Shown: positions 24,584 through 36,679, numbered from the stretch's first letter. The stretch is 63,050 bases of DNA from Rhizopus sp. PT2906 (GCA_025529335.1 JAMYHX010000231.1:1-63050); one strand, 5' to 3'. The notes: generated by a model not told the origin, from the sequence alone. Numbers and translations are program-made.

Positions 24584-26587
24584 TGAGTGATGATATAATT
24601 GTTGTTGAAATAGATAAAAAAAAAAGAAAAAGAAAGAAAAATGAAAAAAAGGGGGAAGAAAAGCAAAAAGAGCAGAAAGGGGGGAATAGCATAAACATTT
24701 TCTTTACTCTTTATCACTTCTGTCTCTGCCTGTCTTTCTGCCTCCTACTTTAGTGTAAAATTAATCTGATTGGTTCATTTATTCTGCATAAGGGCTATTT
24801 TTATTGTTAAACAAATACCCATTGCTTCGTGTTTCATCCTTTGTTTTTACAAGTGTTCTTTATGATAACATAGCTTCTCTATCTAAAGTTTAATTTATTA
24901 TCTTTAATAAAAGAATATTATGTAAAAGTACTATGGTAAACCATTCTACTGTATTTTTATCAATTATTGACGTTGATTTTATAAAATGATTTTGTATGTA
25001 AAAGTATTATTATCATCAATAAAGTAGGTGATATCATATCAAAAGCGAGAATATGTAGAAAAAAGGGAGAAAAGTATGCTGGGATTGGAACATTTATTCT
25101 AATACTAGTTTTGCTTTCCACCGAGACTTTTACCGAGGTGCATCTTGGGGAAGGTAGCGATAAATTCCCAGGAAAATTTAAAGGAACGAAGGATACAGAG
25201 AATCCAGAGCATGAGAAGAGGCAATCGAAGAGGAGGGAGGGGCGCTCCAGAAAGACATCAGCGAGCAAAGAGGGCGGGACAAGCGAGTCAGAGCAAGGTC
25301 CATGAGAACAGACAAGTTTTGATTTGTGAACCTTTGAGCACTGAGAGATATGTCGTATTTCTATGTTTATATCGAAGAAGATTATATATCTTTTGACATA
25401 ATATAATCAAAATACATTTCGTACACAAGTCAGAGACATCTTAAATATTAACATAATACTTTGTATTAAACCCACAGCACTGATTCATGACATTTATAAT
25501 CTGTAGTAATTGATGATATGTTATATCTAATATGCAATTGGTTGACAACATTTATTCTTGTATTTAAATATCAATTTCCTTTTTGCCACGGATCTATTTC
25601 TTTTCTCTGTTCATAAATCACTTATTTCATCTACTTGTCCTTTTAAGTTCCCGAGTTAAAACCATCTGTTCATCGACAATATGACATTGATGATGAAAAC
25701 AGGTTCCATTTAATCCAACTCATGTGCCAAATATTGAAAGAGCACGATCTTTATTAGATAAGTTTTTCGTTTCCGTTTGTTCAAATGTAAATGATCCTTT
25801 CTCATAAAAAGACATAAAGGAAACGAAGGACTACTTGAAAGCTTAGACGTAAATGGAAATACACAATGTAAGAACGTTAATATCATTTCTTGGTTGTGTA
25901 TATCAACGGTTTTTAGCAATGTTACAATATATCACTGCAAACAAATATGTGCCTTGTAGTGTTAGATTATGCAGGCCTTACAACGGATCCGAGTGATTTG
26001 AAGATATTCTTAGAGTAAGTTTAAAAAACAGAATTTATTAAAAGCAATTGTTAACAACTCATAATAAGACCAACAAGAATATAGTGATGATTATCTTTGA
26101 CAACCTACTCTATAGTAATAATATCAAAATGTTTGAAAGGGACGTTAAATAACACCTTCACGTCCAGACCTTATAAATAAAAACCAAATGACTTTGTTCA
26201 ATAACCTTCATGCTTCAAAACCTTATAACTATTTGAATATTGCTTTCTGTAAGTCGCTTCTTCTTTTGTTATTACGAGATATAATACAGTTTCTGAGACA
26301 TTTCATATCTGAATTCACGATCTTCATTGTTCATTCGCATCATGCCTGAATTACACCTTTATCATTTCTTTGAAGACTAGATACTTTTTTTCGCTTCGAT
26401 CTGTCCTGGACAAACAACTATGTATAAAGACATCACGTGTCCTTTATGGCCTTTGTATTGTATCATCACGCGAACAAAAACCTAGACTTGAATAGTGCGT
26501 TCAGCCTCATTGTTGTATCACATTAAAAATGATTTTTAAATTTTAATTTTCCTCTTCTTCTCTTTTGACTCATATTCCTTCTATTGA
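24584..26587. other. Long intergenic region
   Basis: Two kb with no defended gene. Near 24610-24690 lies an A/G-rich tract, and at 25110-25330 an A/G-rich stretch with two overlapping Arg/Lys/Glu-rich frames (about 64 and 83 codons) that look compositional rather than coding. No RNA gene or transposon recognised. The final 60 bp (CCTCTTCTTCTCTTTTG) are a pyrimidine-rich promoter tract for the C2 gene. Confidence 0.5.
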
Positions 26588-28130
26588 ATGTCAAAGCCAA
26601 GGATAATTGGCGAATTAGCCATTGTCGCTTATAAAGCAGTAAGATATTTTAATATTACCCTGTATAAAATAGACTAACTCCCTAAGCAATTAGCGAGATC
26701 TACCCAATCGCGAAGTACGCAGATGCAACTCTTGGCAAATAAAAGGTTGAACTCATCTTTCTTCTTTTATGTATAATAGATTGTCGGTAAACAAGACCCC
26801 TTTGTCGTATTTCGCTTGGGCGAAAATTTAAGAAAGACAAAGACTGACTATAGAGGTGGCCAGCATCCTCTTTGGGATGATCAGGTATATCATATTACAC
26901 AAAGGCTATGTGAATGGGTAGTAATGATGTAAATACAATATAAAGGTCAACATGCCTGTTCCTGAAAAGAAGAAGAAGATGGTTGTTCAAATCTATGATG
27001 AGGATTCAAAAAGAGAGGAATTAATTTCCGAGTGTGATTTGGATATATCCAAAGTGCTAGAAGAAGGAGAGCAGGATGGTAATGGAATATAAAGAAAAAG
27101 AAGAATAGTAATTGACGTATATTTAGGCTGGTTTCCTTTGCAGTACAAAGGCCGACCTGCAGGTGAAATTTATTTAGAAATGACATTCTATTCTGCGGTA
27201 AGATAGGAAAAACTGTACCTGACTTGAAGCTCATCTTTTATCGTCTAGGCTCCTCCACCAAAAAGACAGCCCACGCGTTATGGAATGCGGCCCAAGCAAC
27301 ACGGAGGATACGCTCCTCCTGTACCCAACGCTGGTCACCCAGCACAGCATTACCCCTACCACCCAGCACAGCCATCCAATGCTAGACCACTTCCACCTGC
27401 TCCTGCTGAATCACATTCAACACCTACGAGTCACCTTGGTCAATATCCACCAACACACCCACCTGTACAGCCATCTGTACAACCATCTCCCTATACTGGT
27501 GCTTATCCTCCACCTGCGCCAACGTCTTCTATGTCATCGGGTTCTCAGCTTCCATCTGGCAGACCTGCATCATACGCTGGTCCTCAAAGCGTCAGTCATA
27601 TCAATAAACCTACTTCCCCACCTGCCGGCACACCCAATCCAAACAATCATTTGGCTCCTGGGGCTGGACATGCTCCTCTCTTGTCTTCGCCCTACAACCC
27701 CTCTGCCACTATCAGTTCGGGCGCGTCTTCTCACTCTAATTATGGCAAGTATATGAACAATGCTGTATCATCAAATAATAATTCTATTACAGGTTACCCA
27801 CCTTCTAATCATGGAGGCTATCCACCTTATCCAAACAATAGCAACAATAATAACAGAAATAGTTATCCTCCACAGACAAACAGCCCTTATCCACCCTATC
27901 CGCCTTCCAACAACCAATTCCACAGGTTTCCTGAGCCCCAACAATTCCCTCACGGTGGCGGCTATCCTCCTCAGCAAGCTGATCCATTAGGAACACCATT
28001 TGCTGCTCATCAAGGAAGCTTTTATTCACCTAATCCAGGAAATTATCCTCCTCGTCCTTATCCTCCTCAACATCAAAACATGGGCGGATACCCTCCACAA
28101 CATTCCAACAATGGATATCCACCTTATTAA
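26588..28130 (+). CDS. C2-domain protein with proline-rich tail (Inn1/Fic1-like)
   Basis: Exons: 26588-26638, 26694-26714, 26780-26884, 26946-27078, 27127-27197, 27249-28130, giving 420 aa. Residues 1-127 form a single C2 domain (GELAIVAYKARDLPNRE, GKQDPFVVFRLG, GGQHPLWDDQ, YDEDSK). The remaining 290 residues are Pro/Asn/Gly/Tyr-rich with many YPP and PPY repeats and PxxP sites. N-terminal C2 followed by a Pro-rich, SH3-binding tail is the layout of Inn1 (budding yeast) and Fic1 (fission yeast), which act at the cytokinetic ring, but C2 plus proline tail also occurs in other fungal proteins, so orthology is inferred. Exon 2 is a 21-nt micro-exon required to restore the conserved ARDLPNRE. Confidence 0.8.
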
Positions 28131-28211
28131 AAAAAGGGCAATTCGAAGTAGTTTATTATTATATTATTACGAGTATTTTATAAAGAGACAAAAATTTGAT
28201 ACAATACATTT

Positions 28212-29914
28212 CTATCCTTGTCTATGGGGCATTGGTTGTCTTGGCCAGTCCTGAGGAGTAACCATATAATCATAATCGTCGCTATCTTTTTCAGTAATAG
28301 GATCAAATCTAAAATCCCGATTAGCAGCAGCAGCTGCTGCACCGCTCATAGTATGCATTGGGAAATCTTGTTTGGATGATTCAAACGAAGTTCTTGATGG
28401 CTGAATGTTGTATCGTTTACTGTTAGGATCTAGCACAGAAAAGCCAGTGTTGCCATCTGTCAATGTGGCTGCCATGGTTGTAGTCGTAGGATAGTCAACT
28501 TCAACAGGGGACATGGGTCTGATAAACCCACGAGATGCTTGAAGACGACCACTGTTTCTATTTTCTATGAAATGTGTGATACGTTGACTTAGTCTTGAAC
28601 TTGTACTTCCGTTATTATTTGTATTATTGAATGACGCACCAAACCTGTTTCCATTATTTGTTTCGACATCTTGATCAGTACCGCTTTTTGAAAGAGCGCT
28701 GATGTCTGCTTCTTCTGTAGAACGACGAGGATGGAAAATGCAAATCTATTAAACAGTTTAGATGTATACTACATAAACAACAGTAGTCCTTACTCCCACA
28801 ATCCATATCAGTATAGAGCAAGTATCAACGATTGAAATCAAAAGGTCTGCAGAAAATTTATTGGAATTGATGACCATCCCTTTTGTCAATCCATCCACGC
28901 AGAGAGTGCCCAAACTGAAGGCGTATAGAAAGAGTACGGCGGTTATAAAGAGATTCATGTCTTTGAAGTATGCCATCTTTTCTGTCACAGCTGTGCTCCC
29001 AGTTTTCATGTTACGGGCAATGTTTATAATTCTATTAAATCGAAAATGTGATCGAATACCCAATAGAGCCGCGATAAGTACTACATTATTTAATCTTAGA
29101 ATTGCTCGAATACATTATTGTTCAGCTACCTACTTTCAGTACTATAGGCTAGTTGAGGGATTGCTTCCCTTTTAATAACATCATCTCTGTAGGTCCATTG
29201 TAAGATGGGAAACACAGCCACACTTCCAAGCGCCCTGATAGTCATCATTCTTTTAGCTCGAACTACATTCGGCTTGATGTATAAAGTTTATGTGCAACTT
29301 ACCAAAAGATGTAGAACCTAAATTCCCAGGAGCCCATGAACGATTTCTTGGCCACATTCGTTGACAAGTAATGCCAAAAACATTGAAGTAGGAAAAAGAT
29401 ACCAGTTTGCATAGATAAAGTAACGCATTCAAGGTAGTCAATTGACTAGATAAAATAAGTATACAAAAAAATATTACACATTGGTTTGTTTACCATAGCG
29501 ATGTATTGATGTTGCGGTGTCCAATAGTCAAATGGTTTTGATATAATCATGGTTGTGTTTGGGATTTGGACAAACTTTTCAGAGTATTTTATCCACGTTG
29601 ATATTACATCTTTTTAATTGAACGCATTAGTGACATTTTCTCTCTTGTGTGGATAATGTTTAATTATACCCCACGTCATCTGCATCAACGCTACTAGAAA
29701 ATATATGACTGTGATAACGCTTCGAAGTTCTCCGTGAATGATCCTCTTTGGATGTAAACATCTAAATCGGTCTGTTGCCCACACTCTTGAAGCAAGAAAT
29801 GCAAGCATGTATATCTCTAATGCAACTCTTTCTATTGTTTATGATGTGTTATTTTTTTTGCTATGGTAACTAAACAAAGTACATACGTAGATAAGAAAAA
29901 TCACTAATAAACAT
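28212..29914 (-). CDS. Seven-helix membrane protein, GPCR-like, family unassigned
   Basis: Exons on the minus strand: 29914-29887, 29831-29670, 29609-29494, 29445-29303, 29234-29134, 29080-28794, 28745-28212, giving 456 aa. Seven hydrophobic segments can be counted: ALEIYMLAFLASRVW; VITVIYFLVALMQMTW; a helix through SMQTGIFFLLQCFW; YIFWALGSVAVFPIL; ILIAALLG; LFITAVLFLYAFSLG; and LLISIVDTCSILIWIVG. A roughly 180-residue Ser/Asn-rich cytoplasmic tail follows. Seven helices plus a phosphorylatable tail suggest a receptor, but I do not recognise a named family. The fifth intron could instead be 35 nt (29095-29129), which would add six residues. The start codon (29914) is the least certain point. 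Confidence 0.65.
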
Positions 29915-31125
29915 GAGTCCTCTGACACATTTTCTATTGAATCGATTTACCTTAAATGTGTCATGATGTATCTATTGAACTATTTTTTTTTCTTTCTTTC
30001 AAGAAAAGAGAATGGGAAGAAAAAAAGAATTTTTTGCAATAATGTGCGACCCTGAGGATCACTTAGAGTGTTTGAGTATAAATTAAAGCAAGGTTGTACT
30101 ACACCATTTCCGGAAAGTGAAGTTGTACATGGTGAATATCAACCTTAATGGAGAAGAAGTCGTACCTATGACAACAGTCTATTGGCTTCTGTGATCACGT
30201 TGTGTTGACTAGAGAGGGGGACTTATTTTAATGGCAGGTTGTATCAATATGTTTTTGATTATTATGTTCCATTTTACCTTTCAGCCTCCGAGCTTATTGT
30301 GAATGTGAATTTCCTGTGCACAAACGAACATACACCAAAAAGGGAAGAGATGCTCAATGTTAACTGTACACACACAGAACGCACACTTTTTTGTTTATGT
30401 TTTTCTTTTTCAAATCAAATTACTCTACATTGAATATTTGGTATTAGTATCAATAAATCTATAGACGGTCAATTCAAAAAGTGCCATATTTTCTATTATA
30501 GAGCTATTCAAAGATGAGATACACAGTTTTCTCTCAGCAAGAGCCACCGTACACAAATATCTCATTTGGGAAAGTGCTGAAATAAAGATTGAAAAAAAGC
30601 ACCAATGAAGAGTACAGATATCAGATTGATGCTAAGACAGCAACAGCATATACAATATTCAAGTTCAATTTCGACCAATAATCTGTATATATTCTTGTAG
30701 TGTACCTAACATCGTTCAGCTTTTACCTGTAGCTAATTTTTATTATTATTTCTTTTCAATAAGACCATTATGAAATTCAGCTTTGATTTTATCCTTGTTT
30801 GTTTGCTTCACATATATGTAAATTCATCGAGAAAACGCATAATGGGAAGGTCACCTACTTAACGTCTCAATATGAGCTCTTAAAGGCTTCATGCGCAAAG
30901 TGCAAGGAATGAAGTGGTTGTAAATAGACTTTCAGTAACTCTCTGATGAGGTTATGAAATGGGAGTTTCTTGGTTCTACCTTTACGTGGTAGCGTCTATA
31001 TTTGCTAAAGAAACTGATCATATAATGTCAATTGAATAATCATTGAAGCAAACAAGCAAATGTTAACGCGCCTGAAAAGATAAAACAATAAAGTATATAT
31101 ATATATATATAATGTGCTTTTGTAA
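29915..31125. other. Intergenic, no gene recognised
   Basis: AT-rich DNA between the seven-helix gene and the MULE-like element. A short plus-strand frame at 30239-30433 has no recognisable features. A (TA)n run at 31094-31110 marks the distal flank of the element. No inverted copy of the element's TGACGTAG end was seen here. Confidence 0.5.
31094..31110 (+). repeat. (TA)n microsatellite
   Basis: Simple TA repeat just beyond the 3' end of the MULE-like transposase remnant. Confidence 0.9.
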
Positions 31126-32512
31126 CTACATATGCTTACAGGCACACCTATTTCGTTGAAAGTCTATGCAGTTACAAGCAGTCATCATTCCTTGTACAGT
31201 TGATATATCATATACAACTTCCGTCGTGAAAGACTTGACAATATAACAAACCTCTCCATCGATATACACTTTCTGCACCATATTTGCTAATGACATCTCA
31301 TTGATCCCATCTGCTGTAATCATTGTCTTTCTTACTTTTCTAGTCTTTGAGCTCATACGTCCGATGTTAGCAGCCATCCTTGCGGTATTGTGCATAAAAT
31401 CGGCATGAGCATCATCAACCAAGATAAAGATTAATCGATCCAGCCTTCTATTTCTTTTTCTTTGTAAATAATTCGTCTTCAATTGGTTATGCCAACTTTC
31501 AATATAGTTGTTAGTTTCCATATTGATGAACATTTGTGGTTGGTAAGCAGCAGACCAATGTGTAGCATCCAGGCAAAATGAGTCAACTCGAACTAGTTGT
31601 TGTCTTTGCCATAGAGAAACTAAGCCGAATGTATAGCTCTGTTCGAAATCTTGAGCAATATAGATAAAGTAACCACGCTGTTGCTGAAGATCGTTCAACC
31701 AAAGCTTGATCGATTCTTTCTATTCATTGTGGTTTTTATATGATAGTTTTTGAGCCTTTTTATGTATGTTATAAACATCTTCTGAATGGACAAACTGATC
31801 ACGGCGTATAGCATATACTGAAGAGGATGACAAATTAGCAGCTTCAGGAAAAAGATCTCTTATCCTTTCATTAAAATGACATTGAATTGCAGCTCTTATG
31901 CCTCTTCTACTATAGTCTTCGCGTAACTTCTGCAATATAGCTTTCTTCGTATTATCCGATAAAGGCAAAAAGAGATATCATCAAGGCTTTCGACAAGATG
32001 ATTATGCTCATTATGCATCTTATTAGTGACCTGATTAGGTGCTAGAAAATAACAGGTGACAGTAACATAGCATCTGCTATCAATCTTCTTGCTTGGTTTC
32101 TGGATTGACCGGCTTTTAGATGATTCATCGTCTGTTTGTACACCAACATGACTCTTATAGAATCCAGCTCTATGGCTTATGAACTTAATTTTCTAAATAA
32201 TACTTTTTCTTGTTATGCACTTCGTTTAAATTAGACATATCACCATTCGTCTTGTTCTTATACATCCAACATACTGCATGTTAGGCAGGTGAATTTTCAA
32301 TGATATTTTTCCAAGAGTCAATATCAACAGTAGTCTCTCTAGGAAAGGGTGTGTCTTGTTCTAAAACTAAGCTCTCAGACACGATTACTTCACTTTATTA
32401 AAAGGGGGAATAAGTGGAAGAGAAAGTTAAAGAATTAAAGATAATTAATGGTCATACCATCAAAGAATAAAAAATCACTTCAAGAATTTAAATCACCGTT
32501 ATTACTACGTCA
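31126..32512 (-). mobile_element. MULE-like element with SWIM-finger transposase remnant, copy B
   Basis: Reading on the minus strand from the TGACGTAG end at 32512: a terminal region, an N-terminal FAR1/WRKY-like zinc segment (CYVTVTCYF...HNEHNH, near 32000), a helix-rich part (31968-31723), a single in-frame TAG (31720-31722), then 31719-31126 with DSFCLDATH, the conserved TNNYIESWHNQLKTNYL and a C-terminal SWIM finger CNC...CACKH. This order is that of FAR1/MULE transposases. The region between LDATH and the C-terminal domain is far too short for the catalytic core, so this copy has an internal deletion and should be inactive. Its 5' 673 bp are duplicated in inverted orientation at 1304-1979. 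Confidence 0.82.
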
Positions 32513-32810
32513 TCATCGTGTAAGCGAGGATTTAAACGACCATCAGCTATTCGTAAGCCACACAGTCGATTTATTGCTGAATTTGAACAATTTTCCAAGA
32601 GGAAAAAGAAAAAAATGCACGCTTTCTCTTTCCAGCTGCGTCTTTCTTTTTTATTTGATTGCAAATAAGCATTGTAGATTCCAGCTTTTTTATTCTTTTC
32701 TCTTGGAATCAAGCAATTTAAAAAATGGTAAAAAAAGAGAGAGATTCAATATAACCCGAAACGCGCGTTCGTTAATAGAAAATAATTAGACAAAGACAAG
32801 TAGCAGTAAA

Positions 32811-33646
32811 ATGGCAAACTTGGTGAATTACCGACTTCGAGTCACTATGTCGGATTCACGTGTACTCACAGGTCAAATGCTCGCCTTCGACAAACATATG
32901 AACCTTGTCTTAGCAGATTGTGAAGAATTCAGAAAAATAAAGTCCAAGGCCAAAAACAGCAGCAATCCAACAGAACAGGAAATGAAGAGAACTTTGGGTT
33001 TAGTGATTTTAAGAGGTGAAACTATCATTAGCATCAGTGTTGACGGTCCTCCTCCACCATCTGTTGAAGATGTTAGAGCCAGAAGCACCAGTCTTTTGGC
33101 TGGCACAGGCATAGGAAGAGTAAGAAAAAAAAAGAACAACTTCAAGATGACATTACTCATCATTTCTTATTTTAGCCTATGGGTCGTGGTATGCCTGCTG
33201 CTCCTCCACCAATGGCTGGTCCAGTACCTGGTCTTGCTGGTCCTGTTCGCGGCGTTGGCGGTCCTGCTCCTGGTGTAAGTGGCGATGTTAAGAAGAGTAT
33301 GATGTATATTGACTCTATTCAAATAGATGATGCAACCTAGACCCGGCTATCAAGCCTCCCCAGTACCATATGCTCGTCCACCTGTTCCTCCTGGACCTCC
33401 TGGTCAAGGAATGGTAAGCTCAATAGAGAAAAATAACGAGAAAGAGATAGGAAATAGAACGTTATGCAAATGATTAACACTCTTTCTTTGTAGCCTCCAC
33501 CTCCACCCGGCTTCCGTCCTCCCCCACCTGGATTTAGACCACCTATGCCTGGCGCCCCACCACCAATGGGCTTCCGTCCTCCCCCACCAGGTGCTCCTCC
33601 TGGACCTCCTCCTCCAGGATTCCGTCCTCCTGCTCCTCCTAAATAA
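32811..33646 (+). CDS. SMB1: Sm protein B of spliceosomal snRNPs
   Basis: Core Sm-ring protein bound to U1, U2, U4 and U5 snRNAs. Exons: 32811-33119, 33176-33274, 33327-33413, 33494-33646, giving 215 aa. Residues 1-80 are the Sm fold (MANLVNYRLRVTMSDSRVL, Sm1 with FDKHMNLVLADC, Sm2 with RTLGLVILRGETI). The C-terminal half is Gly/Pro/Met-rich with repeated PPPGFRPP motifs, as in animal SmB/B', a known docking site for WW and GYF domains. The upstream flank carries the end of MULE copy B about 300 bp before the ATG. Confidence 0.95.
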
Positions 33647-33800
33647 TAAAATGTGTTTATATGAAAGCTGCAAACAAATAACTCTATTTTTTTTTTTTCT
33701 AAACTTAAAGAAAGCATGTCTAACAACAAACTTTTTTATATTTTTATTATCAATTTAATGCGCATATCTCGGCACGTTTTAAAAAGACAATGTAATTTGT

Positions 33801-34752
33801 TTATTCCTTGTTGGAAACAACACCATCGAAACGGTTCTTGAACCATTCAATAGATTCTTCCTATAATAGAAAAGCAGCATGAATACACAGACATCTCATA
33901 TAAAAGATAAACCTTACCTTCTTGATACGGTGAGTGACACCGACCTTGGCCTTACAGTGCTTACGGCGAGAGACACGGTAACCAGGACGGCCCATGACGA
34001 CGTAGTAGTCCATACCGTAGATACCGATGGAAGGATCGTACTTGATACCCAAGTCAATGTGTTCATCAATACCGAAACCGAAGTTACCAGTGTCGGAGAA
34101 GTTACGAGTCTTGAGTTCGTATTCCTTGACCTTCAAACCACGTTCAAGGATTTCCTCGGCCTTGGGACCACGAACAGTGACGTGAACGGCAATTTTTTCG
34201 TTACGACGAATAGAGAAAGTACGGACAGTGTAACGGGCCTTGGAGTAGACAGGAGTTTGACCAGTCAATTGTTCAAGAACCTTGGCAGCACGAGTAAGTC
34301 TGTCACCAGATTCACCAACACAAATGTTGAGAACCAACTTTTCAATCTTGAGGTTACGCATGGGGTTTTTGGCGGTAGTCTTTTGTTCAGCACTCTAAGA
34401 ATGTATTAGTTTTTTCCCCAATTAAAATTCAAAAGAAATGAAAGGAAGGACATGTCATGAAATGAAGCAAGATGCATGCACACACAGAGACAAGAAGTTG
34501 GAAGTCTGTTGTTGTATATTTTGTTGCATTGTATTATACACTCTATTACTCTTTACTTTTGTTTCTCTTACTTCCTATATATAAAGTGTATGTGTGTGTT
34601 GGTAATATGAATGTTGAATGTAGAGAGTGCGGTGTAAGAAGTGCTTCTCTAGTCGTTTATATTTTCATCCAATTCAAAAATCTGTGCAGCTCTTTCCTGA
34701 TCATTTCAATCCATCCATCCATCCATTCTCTTATTCATCTTATATTTACCAT
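33801..34752 (-). CDS. RPL11: 60S ribosomal protein L11 (uL5)
   Basis: Binds 5S rRNA with uL18 in the central protuberance of the large subunit. Exons on the minus strand: 34394-33918 (SAEQKTTAKNPMRNLKIEKL onward) and 33860-33801, preceded by a first exon that should contribute the ATG. A 179-residue product results if the ATG at 34752-34750, followed by GTAAAT, is exon 1; another ATG|GTAGAG at about 34803 is the alternative. The first intron would be about 355 nt, as is common for fungal ribosomal protein genes. Conserved stretches include NICVGESGDRLTRAAKVLEQ, TFSIRRNEKIAVHVTVRG and GMDYYVVMGRPGYRV. Body of the protein is certain, the first exon is inferred. Confidence 0.93.
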
Positions 34753-35074
34753 CGTATGTTGCCTTCGAATCTGTTGACGATGGAAAAGAGAGATTCTCTA
34801 CCATACGCTTGTACTGAAGCATTTGTTCTACAAGCCCACACTGAGCTGGCTGCCCTCTTCTTTATTGAATCCCAGCACTTCAATTTCCATTTAAGGAAAT
34901 GGATACTTTACAGTGATTCAGTGTTTCTAAGATAAACATCGCTTGTATGTGTATCATTAAGTGTTTGGTAAACCAAGTGGTAACTAGATGATAACAAACA
35001 TTCAAACCACTCTAATTGATATTAAACACTTCAAGTAATGCACCAGCACTCCATTAATTAAATAAAATTATGTA

Positions 35075-35215
35075 TATCTTCCTACTTGCTCGTCTGAGCT
35101 TAACCCAATAGAACACTTTTGGGCAGTGGCAAATGGTAAAGTGAAGCGTCATAGGTGCTTGTTGCTTACCTTATACAATATTATCGCTGCACAATGGGCT
35201 TTTGCTATTAGTTAG
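35075..35215 (+). pseudogene. Tc1/mariner transposase C-terminal fragment
   Basis: The frame YLPTCSSELNPIEHFWAV followed by KVKRHR matches the DDE-superfamily signature (YSPELNPIE.FW) that carries the third catalytic acidic residue of Tc1-like transposases. Upstream, frame fragments (NAPALH) suggest the preceding DNAP.H motif, but stops intervene. It ends at a TAG (35213-35215). Clearly a dead remnant. Confidence 0.75.
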
Positions 35216-35769
35216 AGGCCATCACATGGCTTCCCTATTTTGGCATTCGTTCCAAGACTTGTAAGAATGCGAAACGAAGCCGTCGAAGTGGCTTTGTTTC
35301 ACACTCTTGCAGGCTTCTGTAATTCTTTTCGATAAAGTATCTTCAAGAAGCACGACGCGTAAGCACAAAAAAAAAGAATCTGTTCGCTGGATGGGAGGAA
35401 GAAAAAGATTCCTTGGGCTCCTTTTTAATGATGAGTACAGGATTTCCACTAATTTCTACTGATGGATTGCAGCAGGATGACGGGCATTGATAAAGTTGGA
35501 TTGCAGTCAGGCAGGGAACGAGATTGCGGTCATCTTGTTTTGGAATTGCGTAGTTTTACGAATATCGAAGCACTTTAGTCTTCACTGTTTCTGTAAATGT
35601 TAATCACAAGTAGTCATACCACAAGCTGCATAAGGCTCAATTATAATAATTAACTCATCTCCACTTAGTTCAAAAGGACGATGTTCCATTTGAAGGAGGG
35701 TGATGACGTGTTTGATGGGATAATCATTATAATACTCTATATCTTACAGTAGATTATACGTTCTACTTA

Positions 35770-36066
35770 TCATGAAGCTGTCAGTTATGCCAATGGAGGA
35801 GGACTTTGGCGAAACCGAACTTTGCTCGCGGTTTGTTAAACCATTCGTGTCTGGGGTTCGTTGACGATCCAGACAATGATACTTATCTACGTTGGACAAA
35901 TAAGTCTACATTGGAAGCCAAATCCATGCGTGAATCCAGCGGTAGATCTGACATCTGCATTACGAAATCCTGCGGTGTAAAATGGTCGACAAGCGTAGGA
36001 TATGGAGAGGCAAAACCTTCTGCACGGGAGCAAGACAATTGTTTAATACAAGTTGTGCCATCATAA
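35770..36066 (+). pseudogene. Degraded ORF of unknown, possibly multi-copy protein
   Basis: Open from 35806 with DDPDNDTYLRWTNKSTLEAK and VGYGEAKPSAREQDN. The preceding sequence in another frame (MPMEEDFGETELCSRFV) appears to be its direct upstream part, implying a frameshift near 35840. The style resembles lineage-specific multi-copy proteins in Mucorales genomes, but that is recollection, not a search result. Confidence 0.45.
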
Positions 36067-36679
36067 CATTATCAATAAATGCTTGTAGTAATCATTACTC
36101 GGTTAGGAGTTCTTCCATATACGACTTATCATATACAAGCTTACTCTTTACAATGCTTAATTAAACGTCTGTGCTCTAACTTCCAGGTCAATGGTTCCTT
36201 ATTCGACATTCACTGTTGAACCAATAGTTAATACTAGTTGGGTTCTTCTCAGTTATTCCCATCATAGCTGAATGCTTACGGTGTCCAATTATCGTTATTG
36301 ATCGTAGAGGTTAAAAAGTATAAATAGCATTGTTTATTCATCGTAAATAGAGACATCATATATTTCAGTCCCACTGACTTATTGTCCTTTTCCTCTTTTA
36401 CTATTACTAGTTTTGTCTCTTACCTCCGTATTTGGCAAACCATTTTATTCGGAAATAAATTTTTGCCGTAAATTTTACACAATCTTACAAAGTCTACTTC
36501 ACTTTATAATGCAGGTTGTCATCAAAACTCTACATGTTTAAGTGCTATAATATACAAGCTCGTAATCGACTGCAAGATAATGCGTATGGCTTAAGAGTTG
36601 GTTTTAATAGAAACAAGGGGAGATGAGTGATTAAAGATGCACATATGAAAATATTGAAGTGTCAACCAACAATGGTTTA

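Noticed and set aside
25111..25396. Arg/Lys/Glu-rich plus-strand ORFs
   Set aside because: Two frames overlap with similar composition, as expected from an A/G-rich strand; no introns or motifs.
27280..27990. Alternative plus-strand frames rich in His, Leu and Ile in the C2 gene
   Set aside because: Shifted readings of the Pro-rich repeat region.
2160..30870. Shared CTTAACGTCTCA at 2166 and 30857 as a possible element terminus
   Set aside because: Only 12 bases match, and the relative orientation does not fit the two MULE copies.
33337..33729. Gly-rich minus-strand ORF opposite SMB1
   Set aside because: Complement of the Pro-rich SmB tail; Gly and Trp runs are a reading artefact.
34472..34935. 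Plus-strand ORFs upstream of RPL11
   Set aside because: They lie in the inferred RPL11 first intron and 5' flank on the opposite strand and have no coding features.
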